The notes under the pieces: model-generated
Seen by the model: the letters and a program-made list of their open reading frames with translations, nothing else
What the model was told of the DNA's origin: nothing
Databases searched by the model: none
Program-made: the position numbers and the translations under genes
DNA from: Chlorocebus sabaeus
Taxonomy: Eukaryota > Chordata > Mammalia > Primates > Cercopithecidae
Assembly (NCBI RefSeq): GCF_047675955.1
Contig: NC_132915.1
Span: forward strand, 51,598,026-51,662,025
DNA: 64,000 bases
Reading direction: 5' to 3'
In this document: one piece after another, positions 57,300 through 64,000 of the stretch
Layout of the letters: each line of letters opens with the position of its first letter
How positions within the stretch are numbered: the first letter of the stretch is position 1

Positions 57300-60200
57300 T
57301 TTTTTCAAACAATGTTTTCCTTAGCTTTTATGAACCTTCAATTTCTTCATTTCTTTAAAAAATTGCCTTCTGTCTATTATTCTTAATGTCTGCCATTTAA
57401 AAACTATTGTTGAGTATATTTTTGTCTGCTTTTAAAATTGTGTCAGGAGGGAGTGTAAATCTAGTTTCTGTCACTTCATGAAGGTGGGAAGTAGATGTTT
57501 GAGTGTTCTTTTAAAGTATTAAAAACAATTTTCTTGGTATTGGAGGAACATTCAGCACAAACATTGTTATTATTGTACTTCTACTTTTTTTTATTAGTGT
57601 TACAATGGTAGATCTTTTTCTATCCTTTTATTTTTAATCAACATGTGTCTTTATATTTAAAGTGGGTTTTTTTTTGGTAGACAACTTATAGTTGTTTTCT
57701 GATCCACTCTGACCATCTCTGTTTTAATTGTGTATTTAGATCATTAACATTTATAGTAATTGTTGATATCATTAGATTAATATCTATGATATGTACTACT
57801 GTTTTCTATTCATTACCTTGGTTCATGGATCCTATTTTAGTCTTTCAATCTTTTTCTGCCTGTTGTGGTTTATTTGAACATTTTATATAATTTCATTTTC
57901 TTTTCTTTCTTAGCACCTTAATGCTACATTTTTCCTATTTACTTTAGTGATCTTCTTAGAGTTTGCATATACAATTACAACTAATTGAAGTCCATTTTCA
58001 AGTAATACTATACTACTTCATTGGTAGTGCAAGTACCTTATAATAACAAAATATTTCCAACTACTTCTTGCCCTTTGCATCATTGCTATTATTCATTTCA
58101 CTTATACATAATCTATAACCATCAAATACATGGCTGCTATTATTACTTTGAACAAACTATTATCTGTTAGAATAAATAAGAATGGAAAAAAAGCTTTTCA
58201 CTTATCTCTTCTTTAATGCTCTTCCTTTCGTAATGTAGATCTGAGTTTCTGATGTATATCATTCTCTTTCTCTCTGAAAAACTTCGTTTAATATTTCATT
58301 CAAGTCAAGTTTACTGGCAACACATCTTCTAAATTTTTGTCTAAGTTTTATTTCTCCTTTGTTTTTGAAGGTTAATATAATAAGGTATAGACGTTGGTGA
58401 TATTTTTCTCTCTTAACGTTTTAAATATTTAATTATGTTCTCTTTTTGCTTGCATGGTTTCTGAGAAGTGGAATGTAATTTTTGTCTTTGTTCCTCAATA
58501 GGTAAGAAATAATATTATTTCACTTTGGCTTATTCTAAGATTTTTCTCTATCTTTAGTTTTCTGAAGTTTTAAAATGATATGCCTAGGTGCAGCTATTGT
58601 TGTTGATGTTGCTTTAGTTTTCCTTGTTTGTATTTTTTGTGGTTTTGGGTGATTTTGTGGGGACTGTAGGAGGGTTAGGAATTTATCCTGCTTGGTGTTC
58701 TTTGACTTTCCTGGATCTGTGGCTTGGTGTTTGACATTAATTTGGAAAAATTCTAAGTTATTATTGCTTCAAATATTGATTTCCTTTCTTTTGTCTTTTC
58801 CTTCAGGTATTTCTATTACCTCTTATGTTACACACTTCATATTTGTCTCCCAGTTCTTGAATATTCTGGATTTCCTGTCCTTTGCTTTTTTCTTAGTAGT
58901 GTTTTGTTTTGTCATTTTTCTCTTTTTTAGTTTTGGAAGTTTCTATTGATGTATCCTCAAGCTCAGAGATTATTTTCTAGTTGTGTCCAATCTGCTAATG
59001 AGTCCATCAAAGGTATTCTTCATTTCTGTTACAGTTTTAAAAATCTCTAGCATTTCTTTTTTATTCTTTCTTAGAATTTTCATCTTTCTGCTTACATTAC
59101 ATTATATTCTTGCATATTTTCTATTTCCTTTATTAGAGCCCTTAGCATATTAACCAGAGTTGTTTTAAATTTCCAATTTCATAATTCCAACATTCCAGCC
59201 ATTGCTACATTTGCTTCTTGTGTTTTCTCTGTTTCTTCAAGCTGTGTTTTTGCGTTGTATGCAAGTCAGTCATGATGTACTGGGTAGAGGAACTTTGATA
59301 TATAGACCTTTTATAATGTGATAGTAAGAAGTGGGGGGAGGAAAAGTGTTCCATTTTTGTTGTTATTGTTGTTTGTTTTGAGATTGAGTTTCACTCTTGT
59401 TGCCCAGGCTGAAGTGCAATGGCATGATCTTGGCTCACTGCAACCTCCACCTCCCAGGTTCAACCAATTCTCCTGCCTCAGCCTCCCAAGTAGCTGGGAT
59501 TACAGCCATGCGTCACCACGCCTGGCTAATTTTATGTTTTTAGTGGAGATGGGGTTTCACCATGTTGGTCAGGCTGGTCTCGAATGCCTGACCTCAAGTG
59601 ATTCACCTGCCCCAGCCTCCCAAAATGCTGGGATTACAGGCGTGAGCCACCACGCCTGGCCCCATTGTTTTTTTAAAATTAAGTATGACCTAATTTTTAA
59701 AATTAGGTCAACTTTTGGTGAACCTATGTCTCTGGGCTGGGAATTGTACCAGTACTTCTCAGTCCTTTCTTTGCTTCTCCTGTAGGTAGACTAGGATGGC
59801 TACAGGAAGCTGGAGTTGCATGTTTCTCTTCCCCATGTTGGTTACACTTTGATAAAACTCCAGCAGGTTAGGCTCTGGTAAAGCAGTTTCTCTTGAGAGT
59901 AGCTTTGTTAATAAGAACAGGATACCCTTGTCATATTTCAAAATGGTTATTTCCCCTGCCCCAACCAAAAGCAAAATAGGATTTTTCTCCAGTATTCCCT
60001 GTGAGAACTTGGTAGAGATCTTGGAGGTGAAGCTCATAAAAAATGTGGTTGCCTTTTAGAGTTTTAATTTTCAGACTTGTGCACATTGAGCCTCCAGCAA
60101 TTCATCAATTAGAATTTAGGTTTTTCTATACTGGTACTGATTCCTACAGAGGTTTCTGCTTCTGGCTTTCTTCTCCAATATATATGCTTCACAGTGTCTG

Positions 60201-60370
60201 CCTGCCTGTTTCTTCAATTTTGGGGGCAGCAGTGTGCCCTGTGATTTCACTTCCCTAATGGATATAAGAAGGTGCTAATTTTTCAGTTTGTTCAGTTTTT
60301 TATTTATTAGAATGGAATTATGACTTCCAAGAGTTTTACATGTCAGAGTGGAAACTGGTATCTTTGAAAG
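57300..60370 (-). mobile_element. Ancient L1M 5' region, antisense, split by an Alu
   Basis: About 2.7 kb of recognisable antisense L1M: 'tcatttaaagtgggt'-type block at 57650, 'gatccactctgaccatctct', 'gtagtgcaagtaccttataa', 'cttgcatggtttctgagaag', 'gatatgcctaggtgcagcta', 'tcctgcttggtgttctttga', 'tatcctcaagctcagagatt', 'catgatgtactgggtagagg', 'gatgtgcctctg'-like block near 59720, 'actccagcaggttaggctct', ending near 'cagagtggaaactgg'. Orientation is by analogy with other copies. 57300-57545 resembles the separate antisense L1M phrase seen at 41.1 kb and may be another fragment. The subfamily is not fixed. Confidence 0.75.
59355..59661 (-). mobile_element. AluS, antisense
   Basis: Full-length reverse Alu headed by a ttg/ttt-rich tail; 'gttggtcaggctggtctcga' and 'gtgagccaccacgcctggcc'. 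Probable short target duplication beginning ccatt at 59351 and 59662. The plus frame 59318-59785 (155 codons) is this Alu read on the wrong strand. Confidence 0.95.
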
Positions 60371-60440
60371 TATTTATTTATTCACATTTAATGCTTTTCT
60401 CTGATGCTGGTGTTTCTAGTTTTATTAGATTTTCAGCATC

Positions 60441-60821
60441 TGTTATGGTTTGGATATTTGTCCCCTCCGGGTTTCATGGTGAAATGTAATCCCCAGAGTT
60501 AGAGGTAGGGACTGGTGGGAGGTATTTTGATCATGGCAGCATATCCCTCATGAATGGCTTAGTGCCATCTCCGTGGTAGTGAGTCCATGCAAGATTTAGG
60601 TGTTTAAAAGTGTGTGGCACTCTCCCCACCCCCACCCCTGCTCTTGCTCTCACCATGTGACATGCTGGCTCCCCTCCACCATAATTGTAATCTTCATAAG
60701 GCCTCACCAGAAGCAGATGCCAGCACCATGTTTCCTGTACAACCTGCAGAATCATGAGCCAATTTATAAATTACCCAACCTCAGGTATTTCCTTATTGCA
60801 ATGCAAGGATGGAGTAATACA
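60441..60821 (+). mobile_element. MaLR solo LTR (MST/MLT1 type)
   Basis: Complete 381-bp LTR from 'tgttatggtttggatatttg' to 'atggagtaataca' with TG...CA termini. Internal blocks 'catatccctcatgaatggct', 'gtggtagtgagtccatgcaa', 'gcctcaccagaagcagatgc'. Exact 5-bp target duplication GCATC at 60436-60440 and 60822-60826. No internal region. Confidence 0.95.
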
Positions 60822-60914
60822 GCATCTTAAGAAATATGGCAAAGAATTCCCTGTGTTTTGACAGTTTTGCAGAAGAAACAGCATAACTAGCACTGCTGAT
60901 ATAATTAAGCCAAC

Positions 60915-61130
60915 TTATATTCTGAATGCCTAAATGTGTCAGGCACTTCTCTAGGTATTTTGGCATGTATTATCTCATTTAATTCCCATGTACACTCCCT
61001 ATTTTTACATGGAAAGGAAATAGATTGAGAGAAGTTAAGAGTCTTGCTAAGTTTATGCTATTGATGGATGACAGTTGGGTTTGAACTTGTTTTTTCTGAC
61101 TCATGTCATTTCCAGTTGATAATTAACCAT
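60915..61130 (-). mobile_element. MIR SINE, antisense
   Basis: 'gtgtcaggcacttctctagg', 'gtattatctcatttaattcc', 'gattgagagaagttaagagt', 'tgggtttgaacttgtttttt' in reverse MIR order; nearly full length. Confidence 0.93.
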
Positions 61131-62259
61131 GCTTCCCATCTGAGTATTCTTTCTTTTCCATTTGCTGAAATAGTTACAGTTATCATTGACATTCCAGAGG
61201 AAAAAAAAATTATCCTGAGAATCTTAAGTGTACTGAAAAAAAAGGAGAGAGGATTCTTTGTTACAAATTTTTTACATTTTGTTATGGTTATTAGAGTGAG
61301 GAATTACAGTGTTTTTTTTTTTTTGTTTGTTTTTGTTTTTTTTTTTTTTTAACAAGCAGTAAAAGTTATTTCCCTAAAATTATATTAATGGGCAGAGCAC
61401 CTTGAGAGATAATTATGAATATTATTCTGCATTTATTGACCCCAAATTTATCTAGCTACTCTGCTTCTATTTATTATCTTTAATCACTAAAGGATAAAAT
61501 ACTGAGATTTTGTTTTTTAATTGGTATTGTTCTCTGTTTTATAAATCTATTGTGTATTATTATGTATTGCATTGTAGACTGAAGTAATTTTACTTTGAGA
61601 AGGTTAGTAGCCAAAGTAGACAAGAAAATGTGATGATAGCATTTCAGGAATCATACACCACTTTTCAATTAATATAAAATAATATAAATTATATTAATAG
61701 ATGTAGAAATATTTTTGATAGATATTTTTATATGATAAGAGATATATATAAATGTGGGTGGATATTTGGGCAACCAGATCTCATTTGAACTTGTCCAGAC
61801 AAAAATATAAGTCATTTTGAAACTAATGGAGTATAAAATTAGAGTGTAACTTGAAACCACTCTATTTAAATCTACAAAGTGGTAATAGTTGAGACTGCTG
61901 CTCTTACTTTTAATCGGGTGTTAATATACTTCCTATAGAATTATATAAGAATAAATTTCATTGTTCTAAAGCCAAAGTTTCAGGTAGGCATCTTAATTCT
62001 GCCATCAGAACACTTTCATCACACTTTGTTGAAGTTTTCATGAGCCTCGTTCAGGAAACTTTTTAAAGTGAGATTCTTTTGATATTTGGAATCAAATGGC
62101 CAAAAGCCAAGATACTTGAAGTAGGAACACCTTTCTAGTTCTAGAATTTCTCATAGGCTCTGAACTGAAAAGAAATATGCCTTTCTAGCATATTTGATAC
62201 TATATTTGCTAATACATGGGACAACTCAAGTGGCCCTCCTTCCATAGTAACCTTAAACA
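61131..62259. other. Single-copy AT-rich sequence
   Basis: Contains a T-rich run at 61311-61351 without an attached element. No gene or transposon recognised. Confidence 0.5.
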
Positions 62260-62470
62260 AGTATGCAGGTCCAGTAGAAAGAAAATGAGCTTTGACATGA
62301 GGCAAATCTGCATATATACATCAACTTTCTGCACCTGTTTTGTCACCTTAAAAGAGTAGGCATGATAACAATCTCATTGGGATGGTATGGGGATTGAATG
62401 AGATGATGTTGCTAAGTAACATCTAGTGCGGTTTTGGCATATAGTAGACATTTGATAAATATTTGTGGCT
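62260..62470 (+). mobile_element. MIR SINE
   Basis: 'gctttgacatgaggcaaatc', 'tctgcacctgttttgtcacc', 'ggggattgaatgagatgatg', 'gttttggcatatagtagaca' in MIR order. Confidence 0.94.
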
Positions 62471-62959
62471 TAAACAAACACATGAGAAATTTATGTAAAA
62501 AGTAATTCAGCTATCTTGCTTTCTGCTTTTAGCAGAGAGAACATGTAAACAGAATGTAGAGTTAGGTAGCAATGTAAAAAATAAAACAAAACAGTAGTTT
62601 GAGAAAGAAAATAAAAAATATAGTGACTACAAAAAAAATAGTGCCTGGAAACACTCATTGTCAAATTCATGGGATAGGTTGCTTACTATTTCAATCTAGA
62701 GTAAAATCACTCTTTGAGAACAAACCTAGTCAAACATGGCAGAGATTTTGTCTATAGCCCCAGGTCTTAGCCCAATTTTCAACACATTGATACTTGACAA
62801 ACTTTAACTGAACTCATAAGTTACAGCAGTATTTAACTATAACTATTATACGTATTTGTTATTTTTGAAAAAAGTTATAAATTATTTTGTCTTATAATTA
62901 TGAAGTCAATTCTAAGAATGTGTCTCTTCTCCATAGAATAATGTTACAAGCTATCCCAT
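62471..62959. other. Single-copy sequence, nothing recognised
   Basis: AT-rich; no signature. Confidence 0.5.
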
Positions 62960-63420
62960 TTCACATATTTACATGTGACTCACAAAAATCTTCAGACTGT
63001 GGAAGCCATGAGAATGCACCACTCAGCTCTCCCTTCAAGAGGTAATCTGCGGCAAGCAAGCCTGCACCACAGCATTCACACTGACTTCACCCTCTCCCCA
63101 GGATTCTCAGCTTGCGTAGATTCGGACCATTTCTGCCTGACTCAGAATTCCTCTAAGGGGTAGCCTTTGCTATGTGGATCCCTACTGGCCTGACTGAGAC
63201 TTTGTCAGAGATATACTACAGCTTGAGGCTTTTCCTACCTAATCCTTCTTCCTTCTCTCTGTTTGCTGGTGTTCAGACATGCATCATGGTCTGAGGCTCT
63301 AATACCTACTATTGTTCCTACTCTCCTTTATCCCTCACAGGTGTTCCTCCAAAGAATAATGTCTTGCTCTTCTAATTCTGTCTTAATGTCTGCTTCCCAG
63401 AGAACCTGAATTGACCACAG
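62960..63420 (+). mobile_element. Probable old mammalian repeat, class unresolved
   Basis: More GC-rich than its surroundings, with phrases 'ccactcagctctcccttcaa', 'ggattctcagcttgcgtaga', 'ggggtagcctttgctatgtg', ending 'cttcccagagaacctgaatt', typical of the 3' end of old LTR-like repeats. No coding signal in the 62-codon frame at 62975-63163. I cannot name the family. Confidence 0.45.
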
Positions 63421-63654
63421 ATAGACTGCTAAACAAATAATTAATTATTACATACTAATTAATATTGTTATTAACTTTTTCATATATCTGGCAATTCCTT
63501 TTTATTTCAACAATCTCTAAATTAATAAACTAAGGCTTTTTTCCTAGATCATACACTTGAAGCACTCCGTAGTGAAATGAATTATTTTGTCAGTTTGCTA
63601 AAGTGATTCCAGATGCCCATGAGAACTGTCACACCTTGATCTGCTCTATGCATT

Positions 63655-64000
63655 TCTCATTCATTTCACTAATGCATGCTTATTGATTATCAATTAGGTG
63701 ATCAACATACCAAGGGAACAGTCTTGTTTCCTATTCTTAGGGGAGGAGGTAGACATTAAATAATCATAACAAGAAAAATCAACCATGACAAGCTTACAAG
63801 TGAAAAAGAAAAAAGGAGGAGTGACTGAATAAGATTGAGAAGTAGAGAAGGAGAGGAAAAAAAATAAGAAGTTATGGTATCATGCAAGTCAAAAAAGAGA
63901 ATTCTAAGTATTCTGAGCTCAATTGTGTTTTACAAGGTGAAGACTGAAAAGAGTCTTTTGACTTGGCAGCATAAGAATCACTGGTGACCTTACAAAATGA
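63655..64000 (+). mobile_element. Possible ancient interspersed repeat running off the window
   Basis: 'tcattcatttcactaatgca' followed by 'ggaggaggtagacattaaat' and 'tcactggtgaccttacaaaa' resembles the unresolved repeat at 52415-52825 and its downstream part. Weak. Confidence 0.4.

Noticed and set aside
59318..59785. 155-codon open frame
   Set aside because: Nearly all of it is an antisense Alu; such frames are common and not evidence of a protein.
1..64000. A new operon-like or defence system
   Set aside because: Composition, SINEs, LINEs and LTRs all indicate primate nuclear DNA with no gene cluster; nothing supports a coded system.

Overview
The window looks like nuclear DNA of a catarrhine primate, most simply human. 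It is AT-rich and carries 13 Alu copies or pieces (old AluJ through CpG-rich AluY), primate L1PA/L1PB-type LINEs, MaLR LTRs with 5-bp target duplications, and a background of ancient MIR, L2, L1M and hAT fragments. I find no supported protein-coding exon, no functional RNA gene, no CpG island and no CRISPR array. The longer open frames are L1 ORF2 pieces (for example 26561-27112), an Alu read-through (59318-59785) or chance frames. It reads as intergenic or deep-intronic DNA.

Layout. 1-7000: mostly single-copy sequence with an L2 3' end, one Alu and several MIRs. 7026-11756: a degraded L1 with its 5'UTR, an ORF1 remnant joined directly to the RT part of ORF2, and two nested AluYs; it ends in a palindromic AT tract. 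12-18 kb: MIRs, an MLT1 LTR, a hAT-derived element and long unique stretches. 18.6-20.9 kb: a local duplication with internal deletion and inversion. 21-28 kb: hAT, L1 3' end, L1M, and a twin-primed (inverted) L1PA. 28-43 kb: largely unique, with MER5-type elements, an Alu, a MaLR solo LTR inserted in a MIR, L1M and L2 ends, and an MLT1-like LTR. 43.6-50.8 kb: a nested LINE stack. 50.8-57 kb: unique sequence with MIRs and an AluJ. 57.3-60.4 kb: an antisense ancient L1M 5' region split by an Alu. 60.4-64 kb: a second MaLR solo LTR, MIRs and unresolved old repeats.

There is no gene system here. The interest is structural. (1) At 20387-20835 a patchwork copy of the locus at 18616-19196 runs forward, skips an AluJ body, then runs backward through 168 bases with no net indel, ending at a perfect 10-bp hairpin; this looks like a replication template switch. 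(2) At 47849-47893 (possibly to about 47905) the 5' end of 5S rRNA lies between an L1 5'UTR and an L1 ORF2 3' half, the signature of an L1-mediated 5S/L1 chimera. Boundaries and family names come from reading by eye against remembered family features; no alignment program was run.
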